NCBI GenBank assembly: GCA_965228415.1
Contig: OZ245814.1
Location: 3,410,001-3,474,000 of the forward strand
Direction: 5' to 3'
Length of the DNA: 64,000 bases
From: Agaribacillus sp965228415
Lineage (GTDB): Bacteria > Bacteroidota > Bacteroidia > Cytophagales > Cyclobacteriaceae
Numbering within the stretch: position 1 is the stretch's first letter; every line of letters starts with the position of its first letter. The position numbers and the translations under genes are program-made. Below the pieces are notes generated by a model. The model was not told where the DNA came from, ran no database searches, and worked only from the letters and a program-made list of their open reading frames with translations. Shown here in pieces: positions 17,897 to 27,137 of the stretch.

Positions 17897-18304
17897 CTAC
17901 CTAAATGTTTAATTGTTACAAAATGAGGACACAAATTATCTGAATAAATGGCCTGAATCAATCCTATTTTGGCGCAAAAATTAAAGCGGGTAATGAAATA
18001 TTAATTGGGTGACAATTAGTTGCCGGATTGCCATAAAACCGGTCAAAAATGATGTATCTCAAGGGATGATACTATAGGTATTTCCCTGATGGGTCGGAAA
18101 ATACTATAGTGTCAAAAATAGGGTATGCAGGCAAAATACGCTGATTTTGCCCTGAGAATTGTTTACAGTCAGCGATTAAGATGAATCGAACCTGTCATTA
18201 ACTTCATTGGTAAGGTTTCAAGGTATTATTGCAATTCTATTTATCAATCCCATTGAAATCTTGATAATTGAACATATTGGCGGTTCATCCGAAAGAATTG
18301 CCTG
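17897..18304. other. 408-bp intergenic region with a spaced direct repeat
   Basis: Upstream of the secreted protein and downstream of the glycosyltransferase operon, both on the minus strand. The only structure seen is ATACTATAG at 18069-18077 and again at 18101-18109, exactly 32 bp (about three helical turns) apart, each within the palindrome ACTATAG(T). No gene, no clear terminator. Confidence 0.5.
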
Positions 18305-19660
18305 CTAATTTTTACCTCGCAAATTCCACTTTTGCCGGCCATTTCCGCTTAATTCCCAGCATAAAAATGCCAGTAGCACAACGTATTCGACCGCGACAAT
18401 ATGGAGGTTTTCCTTAAATCCCCCGGTGCTATAGCTGATGTAAGTAAGGAAAATTAACAATGACCAAATGACGGGAAATCGATAATTTGTAAACAAGCCG
18501 TAGGCCACCAAAGGAATGATATACCATGGATGTAGCGTGGTAGTCAGGGAGAGGTAAATCACAAGTATCCACAGAAAAGTAAAAGGTAGTATATGATGCT
18601 TCGTTACAGATTCATAGAAGGCATAGTGAATGATTATAACAAAAGTTGCAAGCGCCAAAAAACTACCGGCCATCCCGATAATGTTGTAACCCTCCAGATG
18701 GTAACCGTATGCTCTTAACAAATAATAAACACCTGCGTTAAATTCAAATTTTTTAAAATATAATGAAAAACTACTGCTCATCCCTTCCACAAATTCCGCA
18801 TTTAGCAATGGAAGAAATAAAAGCAGGGTAACAGCTCCTGTGATCACGTAAAAAATGATCGTCTTTTTTACAGAAAGCCTGCTGAAAAGCACTGGTAAAA
18901 AGATAACAGGAATTAGCTTGGTACCGATAGCCAATGCAAAGGAAACAGCTGCATAAGGCAATTTTTTTTTGTGCAATAAATAAATCGCCCCCAACACAAA
19001 AAATATAACCAAGCCCTCAAAATGCAGATTCCCGGTTAGTTCCAGTATGGCCAATGGATTAAGTGCATAAATCAATACGTTTTTTTGTGGCAGTTGATAA
19101 ATGGCCAGTAGCCTCCTGATGATCGCTACATTGCCGACCTCTGCCAGTAATATGGCCATGCGAATCACTATAACCGACCCCAAAATAGATTGAGGGCTGA
19201 GGTAGGTGGCTAGCCAGAATAAAAATTGATTGACAGGAGGGTATATCGTAAAATAATCGGGAGAATTTAGTTTAACATATAGCTCTTCGTTAATTCCCGG
19301 GGGCGCCTGGGTTGGGTGATCCAGGTAGTATGACGGTAAATGGGTAAATGGATTAATACCCTCATTAAGTAATCTCCCATCCCAAATAAATCGATAAAAA
19401 TCATCTGAAAGATTGGGTAATGAAAAAAGTAACGAGCAACGAATCAGTAATGAGATATTGGAAAAAAAGTCAACATTTTGCGACGCCTTTGGCATGACAA
19501 GCAGTGCGATATAGGACGCAAATAAAATGGTGTATGTTATCACCAGTTCCGGAGTGGAGGTGCGCTCCAGAAAATAGGCTATGTAAATGTAGCCAAGAAA
19601 TGAAATAATTAATACCGGATAAGAGAGATAGGAATTTGTATTTTTAAATGGGTTGCTCAT
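18305..19660 (-). CDS. GT-C fold membrane glycosyltransferase (GT87/MptB-like)
   Basis: 451 residues, about 11 membrane helices. The first extracytoplasmic loop carries DDFYRFIWDGRLLNEGINPF, the typical DD/Asp-Arg region of polyprenyl-phosphate-dependent GT-C mannosyl/arabinosyl transferases, and LHPWYIIP occurs in a late helix. It would transfer a sugar from a lipid carrier on the outer face of the inner membrane. The start overlaps the end of the CESA-like gene by 17 bp, and the operon begins with a lipid-phosphate sugar synthase, which would supply the donor. Sugar and acceptor are not readable. Confidence 0.75.
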   Translation of the reverse strand: MSNPFKNTNSYLSYPVLIISFLGYIYIAYFLERTSTPELVITYTILFASYIALLVMPKASQNVDFFSNISLLIRCSLLFSLPNLSDDFYRFIWDGRLLNEGINPFTHLPSYYLDHPTQAPPGINEELYVKLNSPDYFTIYPPVNQFLFWLATYLSPQSILGSVIVIRMAILLAEVGNVAIIRRLLAIYQLPQKNVLIYALNPLAILELTGNLHFEGLVIFFVLGAIYLLHKKKLPYAAVSFALAIGTKLIPVIFLPVLFSRLSVKKTIIFYVITGAVTLLLFLPLLNAEFVEGMSSSFSLYFKKFEFNAGVYYLLRAYGYHLEGYNIIGMAGSFLALATFVIIIHYAFYESVTKHHILPFTFLWILVIYLSLTTTLHPWYIIPLVAYGLFTNYRFPVIWSLLIFLTYISYSTGGFKENLHIVAVEYVVLLAFLCWELSGNGRQKWNLRGKN

Positions 19661-21119
19661 AAAAGGCCGGCTTCACCGAATAATAAAAAACACTGCCAAA
19701 GCCTGCGGCAAGCATCAGGTGAAACAAAATCAATCCGAAGTCCTGCAGATGAATGCCAAATGCTATACCAAATATAAAATAAATGCTTAAAATACCTTCT
19801 ACAATGGTAACAAGGTTAATCTTATTTTTGATATAAATATTATGGTGCCATTTTTTATTGCTATCTGTAACGTTAAATTTTGGTGTCCTCACAAAAGGTG
19901 TTTTGTACCCAAATAACCCTTCCAAAACCGCAAAGGCATTGTGCAATGAAAGTCCCATGGACACGATTAAAAAAAATGGAAACGTTTTAAGGAAATAACG
20001 CCCGGTCCCGATCGGCTCCATTCTTTTGGCAGCTATCCAATAAAAATATCCAATGGAGAAAAACCCTAGCAAAAATATACTGCCGACATCAAATAGAATG
20101 TTGTAGTTAGCGTTTAGAAATTTAATGTACAGCATTGGAATACTCAAAATTGCGGCCAGCAACAGGCAAACAAAAATGGAACTGTTGAATAAGTGAAAAA
20201 CAGCATGAATTTTATTTTCCAGGCCAATACCTGATCGGAGTACTTTTCCCAAATTCTTCTTGGCAGTTTCTGCAGCCCCTTTGTTCCACCGGTACTGCTG
20301 AGATTTAATGGCTGACATGAGCACTGGCAACTCAGCGGGCGCCTCAACATCCTCCATGTACTTGAATTTCCATCCTTTCAGCTGAGCGCGATAACTCAGA
20401 TCGAGATCTTCGGTCAATGTATCAGGTGACCACCCTCCTGCATCTTCTATACACTTTTTCCGCCATACACCGGCAGTACCATTAAAATTGATAAAACTCC
20501 CCGCTTCGCTCCTGCCGGTTTGTTCCACCGAAAAATGAGCATCCAATCCAAACGCCTGTAGTTTTGTTAACAGCGAATAATTTTTGTTAAGGTGACCCCA
20601 CCTCGTCTGCACCACGCCTACCCCTTCATCTGTGAAATGTGGCACGGTGTTAATCAGGAAATCTTGTTGTGGAATGAAATCAGCATCAAATATGGCTATC
20701 AGACTCCCTTTTGCTATTTCGAGGCCATATTTTAAAGCACCAGCCTTGAAACCTTCTCTGTCCGGTCGTCGGATGTGATGAATATCAATCCCTTTTTTCC
20801 GGACATCCACAACTTTGCGGGCAATGGCTTGAACTGTTTCGTCAGTAGAATCGTCTAACACCTGGATCTCCAGCTTTTCCTTGGGATATTCAAGAGAAGC
20901 AATGGCCTCTATCAGCCTGTCTATCACATACAACTCATTATAAATGGGTAATTGCACCGTCACGTGAGGCAACTGGTCGGGCAGTTTATGATTGTTTTTA
21001 TTGCTATTTTCTTTTTGCTTGGCCCGGCGATAGTGCAGGCTTAAATTAAGTTGTCCCAAACTAAATAAGAAAATTAATAACAAGGCCGACGAGTACAAAA
21101 TGACTACTGCTAATTCCAT
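19644..21119 (-). CDS. Cellulose-synthase-like family 2 glycosyltransferase
   Basis: 491 residues: N-terminal helix (5-23), cytoplasmic GT-A catalytic domain (about 50-300), then four C-terminal helices. Processive GT2 motifs are all present: LDDSTDE (88-94), FDADFIP (144-150), TEDLDLSYRA, and QQYRWNKGA (QxxRW). This is the CESA/CslA layout of beta-glucan or mannan synthases, without the PilZ domain of BcsA. It is the middle gene of the operon: 12 bp after the upstream GT2 and overlapping the GT-C gene. Product polysaccharide or glycolipid is unknown. Confidence 0.88.
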   Translation of the reverse strand: MELAVVILYSSALLLIFLFSLGQLNLSLHYRRAKQKENSNKNNHKLPDQLPHVTVQLPIYNELYVIDRLIEAIASLEYPKEKLEIQVLDDSTDETVQAIARKVVDVRKKGIDIHHIRRPDREGFKAGALKYGLEIAKGSLIAIFDADFIPQQDFLINTVPHFTDEGVGVVQTRWGHLNKNYSLLTKLQAFGLDAHFSVEQTGRSEAGSFINFNGTAGVWRKKCIEDAGGWSPDTLTEDLDLSYRAQLKGWKFKYMEDVEAPAELPVLMSAIKSQQYRWNKGAAETAKKNLGKVLRSGIGLENKIHAVFHLFNSSIFVCLLLAAILSIPMLYIKFLNANYNILFDVGSIFLLGFFSIGYFYWIAAKRMEPIGTGRYFLKTFPFFLIVSMGLSLHNAFAVLEGLFGYKTPFVRTPKFNVTDSNKKWHHNIYIKNKINLVTIVEGILSIYFIFGIAFGIHLQDFGLILFHLMLAAGFGSVFYYSVKPAFYEQPI

Positions 21120-21131
21120 AATCTTCGTAGG

Positions 21132-21824
21132 CTATATATATTTAAAGATTGTCCATAAAATTTTGTAGCCAGCCATAAAAGTACCTTTCACCGTTCCGGA
21201 AATTTTGGAAAAGCCAATTCGCTTTCTGTACGTTACCGGTACTTCGACACAATTCAATTTCTTTTTGGCAGCTTTTAATTGCATTTCCACAGTCCAGCCA
21301 TAAGTAGTGTCCTGCATGTCAAGCGCTATTAAACGCTCATATTTTATCGCCCTAAATGGCCCGAGATCTGTGAATTTTACCCTGTAAAATAAAAGTAACA
21401 GGTTTGTTGCTAACCAATTTCCAAAAATTTGTGGAAAAGTCATAGCACCTTTTTCTCTATTTCCAAGGGTACGGGATCCGATAACCAGGTCCATATTATC
21501 TGTTACTATAGGTTTAATTAACTTTGCCAATTCTTCAGGATAATCTGAGTAGTCAGCATCAATAAATACAATAATATCTGGTATTTCGTTCAAATTTGAC
21601 GAGACATATTCAATCCCTTTTAAACAGGCGAAGCCATAACCCTGTCTGGATTCACGTAAAACCGTGGCCCCTTCACGTTTGGCATTGATTTCCGTATCAT
21701 CTGTGGAGGCGTTGTTGACTACAATTACTTCTTCTACCAGATCTTTGGGAATATCCCTAATTACCTTGCCAACTGAATTTTGCTCATTAAATGCAGGGAT
21801 TATTACCTTAACTATATGCTTCAC
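21132..21824 (-). CDS. DPM1-like family 2 glycosyltransferase (polyprenyl-phosphate sugar synthase)
   Basis: 230 residues without C-terminal membrane helices. GT-A motifs IPAFNEQNSVGKV (9-21), VNNASTDDTE and FIDADYSDYPEE; DLGPFRAI is a typical feature of dolichyl/undecaprenyl-phosphate glucose or mannose synthases. Expected to make a polyprenyl-phosphate sugar on the cytoplasmic face, feeding the GT-C enzyme two genes on. The start is GTG at 21824; a -7 element CAAAGGTA (minus-strand TACCTTTG, plus 21832-21839) lies so close that the message would be nearly leaderless if that promoter is used. Confidence 0.88.
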   Translation of the reverse strand: MKHIVKVIIPAFNEQNSVGKVIRDIPKDLVEEVIVVNNASTDDTEINAKREGATVLRESRQGYGFACLKGIEYVSSNLNEIPDIIVFIDADYSDYPEELAKLIKPIVTDNMDLVIGSRTLGNREKGAMTFPQIFGNWLATNLLLLFYRVKFTDLGPFRAIKYERLIALDMQDTTYGWTVEMQLKAAKKKLNCVEVPVTYRKRIGFSKISGTVKGTFMAGYKILWTIFKYI

Positions 21825-21905
21825 AGTGATGCAAAGGTATCCAATTAATGAAATTTAAAGAATGATTCTTAATCAAAGAAAACGTAATGTCCAATACATG
21901 ACAGT

Positions 21906-23522
21906 TTACGAATTATTCCCCGCGATATCCTGATTGGCGGTGTCGCTTTTGTTATTGCTCAGGTTTGGAATCATTAGTTCCATGGTTTGTCCTTCCCGCT
22001 CATCATGGTAGTTGATAATCCTGCATCCTAATTTTTTAAGTGCGTTGTGAAAGATGTAAAGGTCATGATTAACTGAAATAGCATCTTTTTCATGAATACG
22101 AAAGTAAGCGTTAAGAAATATTTCCTTAAAGCCCGGATCGTGAATTTGCAGTATTACCTCACCATTTGTACAATCCCTGGCATTCAAACTTATGGGTTCA
22201 ATCTCGTTGCGCTGTGCAAAAACGACAATGTTTCTGACAATATCGCTCAGCAGCAAATCTAAAAAAAATAAATCCGTATTGACACAACAGTCGGAGGGTA
22301 TATGATTAGTCAAAGGAGTTGATGATACCTGAAAAAGATATTTTTGCTTATCTATTATCTGTCCGACAAGAGATCCAAGGTTTATTTTCTCGGCAATAAA
22401 ATGTCTGTTTTTTATTTCATACACGGCATTAACCTTCTTAATCGATTGTTTTAAATTGTCAACCGAGTTATCAATCTTTTCAAAATAAGAAAGGGCGGTT
22501 TCATCAACATTTTCCAGTTTTGATAACTCACATAATCCTTTCAGCGTAGCAATAGGCCCTAAAATGTCGTGGTATGAGCGATATAAAAAGTTATCCAGAT
22601 TGTCCATTGACTCCTCGAGTGCCTTTGTGCGATCCTTCACGCGCTGGTCCAGCAGTTTGTTAGTATTTTCCAATAAGGCGTTTTTTTCCTCAATGATTTT
22701 TTTACTCTTTTCAAGCTCCACGTTGTTTTCTGATATTTTTTCATTTTGCGCGATGATTTCTTCATGCTGAGCGCGGATCTCTTCATTCTGGCCAATAATT
22801 TCCCGATTCTTATTAAGCAAAATTTTGCGTATTTTCATTTCCCGCCCCAGCGAGATCTGCATATATTTAAATAAGGCAAGGCTCAGTATCATGATGACGC
22901 CGAGCGCAACCATTACGTTTTTAAATAGTATTCCCTTAGCCTCTGCAATAAACGAGTTAAACTCACGGTCTGCCTGGATTACCGCTATGGTTTCACCATG
23001 ATGTCCCTTGATTGGGGCAAAAGCTGAAAGCCAACGGCCATTTTCTGTCTCGTAATCAGTAATTGATCCGCCAACATGAAATTTTTCTTTTAATACCTCC
23101 GGAAATTGGCTAAATGGATGTCGAAAGTAGGGATTCTCAGCGCTGGTGACAATAAACTCAAACCTATTTGCCTGGTCGTTGAATACTAACAGATAAAGAG
23201 GGCTCTCCAATTGATTTATGTTCGCCTGATCTGCCAGGTGGCGATGCAATTTGCCATACACAGAATCCTGATTATTTGTTTTTATATCATCCTTGTCAGG
23301 GTATTGATTTACCAGGTAGGTGATCGCTTCCGGATCCAGCTGAAGGCTAATTGAGTTGGTGATTGTGGTGAGTTGTGCCAGAACTTTCGCTTCGGCATTA
23401 CCAATGTTCTTTTTATAAATATCATAAATGAAGAATCCGGCCAGCAATATAATGCAGCTAAAAACCGCCAGCATGATGCGGTTTACAGTACGCTTGAAGA
23501 ATGATCTGTTGATATCTTTCAT
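21906..23522 (-). CDS. Sensor histidine kinase with a degenerate ATP-binding domain
   Basis: 538 residues: helix 16-35, an extracytoplasmic sensor (36-200, with the cache-like NGRWLSAFAPIKGHHGETIA), helix 201-220, a long coiled coil rich in repeated NEEIR/HEEIIAQ units (230-310), then a dimerisation helix with phospho-acceptor His318 in SYHDILGP. The following HATPase region keeps an N-box-like Asn431 but the G1 box reads HDPGFKE (461-467) instead of DxGxG and no G2 glycine loop is seen. It may not bind ATP and could act as a phosphatase, scaffold, or partner of another kinase. No response regulator is adjacent; it is 81 bp upstream of the glycosyltransferase operon on the same strand. Confidence 0.75.
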   Translation of the reverse strand: MKDINRSFFKRTVNRIMLAVFSCIILLAGFFIYDIYKKNIGNAEAKVLAQLTTITNSISLQLDPEAITYLVNQYPDKDDIKTNNQDSVYGKLHRHLADQANINQLESPLYLLVFNDQANRFEFIVTSAENPYFRHPFSQFPEVLKEKFHVGGSITDYETENGRWLSAFAPIKGHHGETIAVIQADREFNSFIAEAKGILFKNVMVALGVIMILSLALFKYMQISLGREMKIRKILLNKNREIIGQNEEIRAQHEEIIAQNEKISENNVELEKSKKIIEEKNALLENTNKLLDQRVKDRTKALEESMDNLDNFLYRSYHDILGPIATLKGLCELSKLENVDETALSYFEKIDNSVDNLKQSIKKVNAVYEIKNRHFIAEKINLGSLVGQIIDKQKYLFQVSSTPLTNHIPSDCCVNTDLFFLDLLLSDIVRNIVVFAQRNEIEPISLNARDCTNGEVILQIHDPGFKEIFLNAYFRIHEKDAISVNHDLYIFHNALKKLGCRIINYHDEREGQTMELMIPNLSNNKSDTANQDIAGNNS

Positions 23523-23729
23523 TTTTGCCCCATAGCCAACTTAGCTTTACACCATTATCTATAAAAGTGCTCAACTAGTGGATTTTGGTGAAATATAAAA
23601 TCGAAATATCAACGGGACCGTCAATTTTAGACCATAACCTTAATCTTGTACTATTTTGCAAGAAATATTAATATTCGAAGAGATGGGTATTTTTAAGTGC
23701 CCCGAGGTCACCTAATTGATATGCCTGGA

Positions 23730-25526
23730 TCAGGATTGAACCTCAAAACTATCATTTCCAATCAGGATGGGGCTACCAAATCTTCCTTTTTCGTCTTTGT
23801 TTTCCAGATTTAATACACCTCTGGGGCACACGGATGAGCAAACGCCACAGCCAACACAGGACGATCTGACAATGTTTTGACCCCTTTGAGCATACCATCT
23901 TACGTCTATACCCATTTCGCAATAGGTCGAGCAATTTCCACAGGAAATGCATTGTCCGCCATTGGTAGTAATTCTGAATCGGGATTTAAATCTTTGCACA
24001 AAACCAAGATATGCCGCCAACGGGCATCCAAAACGACACCACACGCGATTGCCCATGAATGGATAGAACCCGGTACCCACTACACCGGCAAAGCCGGCTC
24101 CAATCCAGGCTCCGTATACTTCTCTTACTTTATAGGTGCTAACGCCCAACAGGGATCCTGCTCCTGTAAAATAAGTATATAATACACCAATGGTCATTAA
24201 AACGGCAAAACCAAGCACCGAATGAATGAGTACCCTTTCCACGCGCCACGCTTTTAATGATTTGTTGGAGAGCTGACGATAAGGGTCTCCGAGGGTTTCA
24301 GCCAATCCACCACATCCGCATACCCATGAACAATACCACCTTTTTCCAAAGAAATAGACAAATACCGGTACCGCTACCAAAACCAGGGCTATCCCCCAAA
24401 CCAACATAAATACACCTAAGCCGCCATTATTAACCAGTGTACTGAGTTCGTTGTCAAAGAAAAAATCGTAGTCAAGTGGCCATATATTTTTAAAATCGAA
24501 GTAGGGTTGGTTTAGTCTTAGCAGTATTTCGGGAATCAGAAAGGCAAAGGCTGTCTGAAAAAACATCACAGAGGCCGTCCTGACCATTTGGTACCTGCTA
24601 TGCCTGTATTTGATCAGCATACGAACGCCCATCACCAGAATACAAAGGGTATAAATAAATCCGTACAAGAAAAACCGGCCGGCCTCACTACCCTTCAGGA
24701 ACATGCTCACCGGATCTACCATGATGATCCAGTTTGTCATATATTCGGGATAGAAATAAAGAAAAATGTAAAATAAAATCAGATACGTGCCAGTTAATAT
24801 CCCCAACCATCCAACATTTTTCATGGCACTGTGAAAAATTCTATTGTTCTTGATGCCGGGAGGGCCATCCTTGATCTTGGGTAAAATATACATCATGGCC
24901 CCAATGATGCACAATATATATGTCAACCAGAGAAAGTTAGCCGGATTATCACTGACAGGTCCGTTGCTTGCTGCTTTTGTAAGGGAGTATTGCAGATTTT
25001 TGATGGTATATTTATCAAAGCCTTTTTGATTAATGATACCATAGGTTTTTATATTATCGGCTACATTTTGCAGATTACTCCTGAAATCCGCCTCATCATT
25101 AAAGGTACGACCATCAAGCCAGCTGCCATAATCGCTAAAAGCTTTCAACTTAAATTGCAGGATAGGATCATCTTCCGAATAGATTTTGGACAGTTCCTTG
25201 ATCTGAAAATTGTATCCGTTATCGCTTTGAGCACCGGTAATAATCCTGTCTATTTCACTCTCCTTAATGGCATAATTTTCTAAAGCTTCCCGGTTAATCT
25301 CTTCAAAAACTGTTGTGATACGATTGACGAAGGTGAAGTTAGAGGAAACCGGTTGTTCTATCAAGCCTGAAGCCCCGGCTTTAAATAAAGCGTTCTTTGT
25401 ATCATCAGGTATCTGCTGGTTGATAATGTCTTCACTTAATTGATAGCTGGCAAGAAAAAACGTGGCATTAAAAATGCCAAATCCAACTAAAAAAAGGAGT
25501 AATCCAATCGTTTTTATAAATTTCAT
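23730..25526 (-). CDS. Membrane polyferredoxin (NapH/NosR/CcoG-like)
   Basis: 598 residues. An N-terminal helix (5-27), an extracytoplasmic helical domain (about 30-195), then six or so helices. Two inner-membrane Cys clusters, YCSWVCGCGGLAETLGDPYR and WCRFGCPLAA, are those of NapH/NosR/RdxA proteins. The C-terminal cytoplasmic part holds two [4Fe-4S] motifs: Cys526/529/532/536 and Cys557/560/563/567. It forms a two-gene unit with the FAD oxidoreductase 11 bp upstream, suggesting electrons pass from NAD(P)H via FAD to iron-sulfur centres at the membrane. The N-terminal domain is unlike NosR FMN domains and may meet an extracytoplasmic partner. Confidence 0.85.
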   Translation of the reverse strand: MKFIKTIGLLLFLVGFGIFNATFFLASYQLSEDIINQQIPDDTKNALFKAGASGLIEQPVSSNFTFVNRITTVFEEINREALENYAIKESEIDRIITGAQSDNGYNFQIKELSKIYSEDDPILQFKLKAFSDYGSWLDGRTFNDEADFRSNLQNVADNIKTYGIINQKGFDKYTIKNLQYSLTKAASNGPVSDNPANFLWLTYILCIIGAMMYILPKIKDGPPGIKNNRIFHSAMKNVGWLGILTGTYLILFYIFLYFYPEYMTNWIIMVDPVSMFLKGSEAGRFFLYGFIYTLCILVMGVRMLIKYRHSRYQMVRTASVMFFQTAFAFLIPEILLRLNQPYFDFKNIWPLDYDFFFDNELSTLVNNGGLGVFMLVWGIALVLVAVPVFVYFFGKRWYCSWVCGCGGLAETLGDPYRQLSNKSLKAWRVERVLIHSVLGFAVLMTIGVLYTYFTGAGSLLGVSTYKVREVYGAWIGAGFAGVVGTGFYPFMGNRVWCRFGCPLAAYLGFVQRFKSRFRITTNGGQCISCGNCSTYCEMGIDVRWYAQRGQNIVRSSCVGCGVCSSVCPRGVLNLENKDEKGRFGSPILIGNDSFEVQS

Positions 25527-25537
25527 TTGTATTTCAA

Positions 25538-26842
25538 TTAATTCACCAGGTTTAAATTGGCTTCGCTATTTTGCTTGTTGAACGAATCCACAATTTCCCG
25601 TTCGTGTCTTTTAAAAAATTCAGGGTCGAAGTTTGCCTTTTTAAGGTTTTGAAGGACAAATTCAACCGTCTTTTTATTCCTTAACCATTCATCCATAACC
25701 TCATGCCTCAATCTTATCCCAAAGGTATTTACACCTAAAAGCACCCTGGATTCCTTATCAAAAACAAACTTCACACATTTTTTACCATCCTGATGTTCCC
25801 AGTAAAATTGTGATTCATTTTCCTTTAATTGCGCCCAAACATGGCCGTAAGTCTGATACTCGATATCAAAGAATTTGGCGGAATTGAACCAGATGCCTGG
25901 CTTATAGGCCGTCTTTTCCTTGCAGATCGTGTGAGCCACCACTTCTCCCATCATTCTTCCGGTATACCAAACTTGTTCTATCGGCCTGCGGTTAAGCAGC
26001 GGCTCTCTAAACTGGGCGCAATCACCGATGGCATATACATCGGGTTCACTGGTAGCCAGAAAACGATCTACCATGATACCTCTTTGGGTTTCTATACCTG
26101 AGTTTTTGAGAAAATCAATATTGGGACTTACACCGGCTGTCAGTCCTACGAACTGGCAAGGAATTTCTTCGCCCTGATCGGTAACCACTGATCGGGCCCT
26201 GCCATTTTCATCAGGCAATATCTCCTTAAGCTCGGTAGCAAGCCGCAAATCAACATGATGCTCCAACACGTGGCGGTTAATCATCTGAGACTCTTCCTTT
26301 GGCAAAACAACATTCCAAAAGCTTTCCTCCCTTACCAGAAAACTCACCGGAATATTTCTGGATAATAGCATTTCCGTCATTTCGACCCCTATCAGTCCAC
26401 CGCCTACAACCACTGCTTTTTCAATCCCTGCCGTATACTCCTCCATCGATTGCAAGTCCTGAAAGCTGTATAAACCCTGAACTCCTTTGAGATCTTGCCC
26501 CGGCCAGCCAAATTTATTGGGTTTTGAACCTACAGCCAGGATAAGGCTGTCATAACTTAATGTCGACCCGTTATCCAAAACCAGTTCCTTATTCACGGTA
26601 CGGATATCTGAAACAAAGGCCCGCACCAGGTCAATTTTATTTTTTTTCCAAAACCAATCCTCATATGGTTTGGTATTTTCGAATTTCATATGGCCCATGT
26701 AGATATACATTAAGGCTGTCCTTGAAAAAAAATAATCTGTTTCAGCAGAGATAACGGTTATTTTGTGATCGCTTAGTTTTCTGATGTGCCGGGCGGCCGT
26801 AATGCCGGATATCCCATTTCCGATGATGATGATATGCTTCAT
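25538..26842 (-). CDS. FAD/NAD(P)-dependent oxidoreductase
   Basis: 434 residues of the pyridine-nucleotide-disulfide/ferredoxin-NAD reductase-like class. FAD-binding IIGNGISGITAARHI at 4-18, the second dinucleotide fold AVVVGGGLIGVEMTE, and the FAD C-terminal motif VYAIGDCAQ are visible. No redox CxxxxC is present near the N-terminus, which argues against a disulfide reductase and for a ferredoxin/rubredoxin- or nitrite-reductase-type role. It is the first gene of the pair with the polyferredoxin (11-bp gap). Cytoplasmic face; electron acceptor probably the partner (inference). Confidence 0.88.
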   Translation of the reverse strand: MKHIIIIGNGISGITAARHIRKLSDHKITVISAETDYFFSRTALMYIYMGHMKFENTKPYEDWFWKKNKIDLVRAFVSDIRTVNKELVLDNGSTLSYDSLILAVGSKPNKFGWPGQDLKGVQGLYSFQDLQSMEEYTAGIEKAVVVGGGLIGVEMTEMLLSRNIPVSFLVREESFWNVVLPKEESQMINRHVLEHHVDLRLATELKEILPDENGRARSVVTDQGEEIPCQFVGLTAGVSPNIDFLKNSGIETQRGIMVDRFLATSEPDVYAIGDCAQFREPLLNRRPIEQVWYTGRMMGEVVAHTICKEKTAYKPGIWFNSAKFFDIEYQTYGHVWAQLKENESQFYWEHQDGKKCVKFVFDKESRVLLGVNTFGIRLRHEVMDEWLRNKKTVEFVLQNLKKANFDPEFFKRHEREIVDSFNKQNSEANLNLVN

Positions 26843-27040
26843 ATTACTTGCTTAAAACTTCTGTAAGTAATAATTGGTTTCACTAAGTAGTATAATTGTC
26901 AAGAGGATGACATAACAGCCTGTTTGTCCAAACTGGTAGGGTTTTCTTCCCGTAAACAAGCATAATACAAATAAAATTGATTGCCTACTATTTATTTGCT
27001 GGTCAAAATATTAAATTGACCTTTACCATCCTAACCCTTT

Positions 27041-27072
27041 TTGATATTTAAAACCGGCATAAAATAGTTTTG
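27041..27072 (+). promoter_or_regulatory. Promoter of the DUF547 gene
   Basis: TTG at 27041-27043, 21 nt, then TAGTTTTG at 27065-27072, a full match to the Bacteroidota -7 element. Start would be about 60 nt before the ATG at 27138. Confidence 0.65.
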
Positions 27073-27137
27073 CAAAAGTGGCGGGTGAACTTTACTTTCA
27101 AATTAAGACGACACAAAACAATTAAAATTTTCAAATC

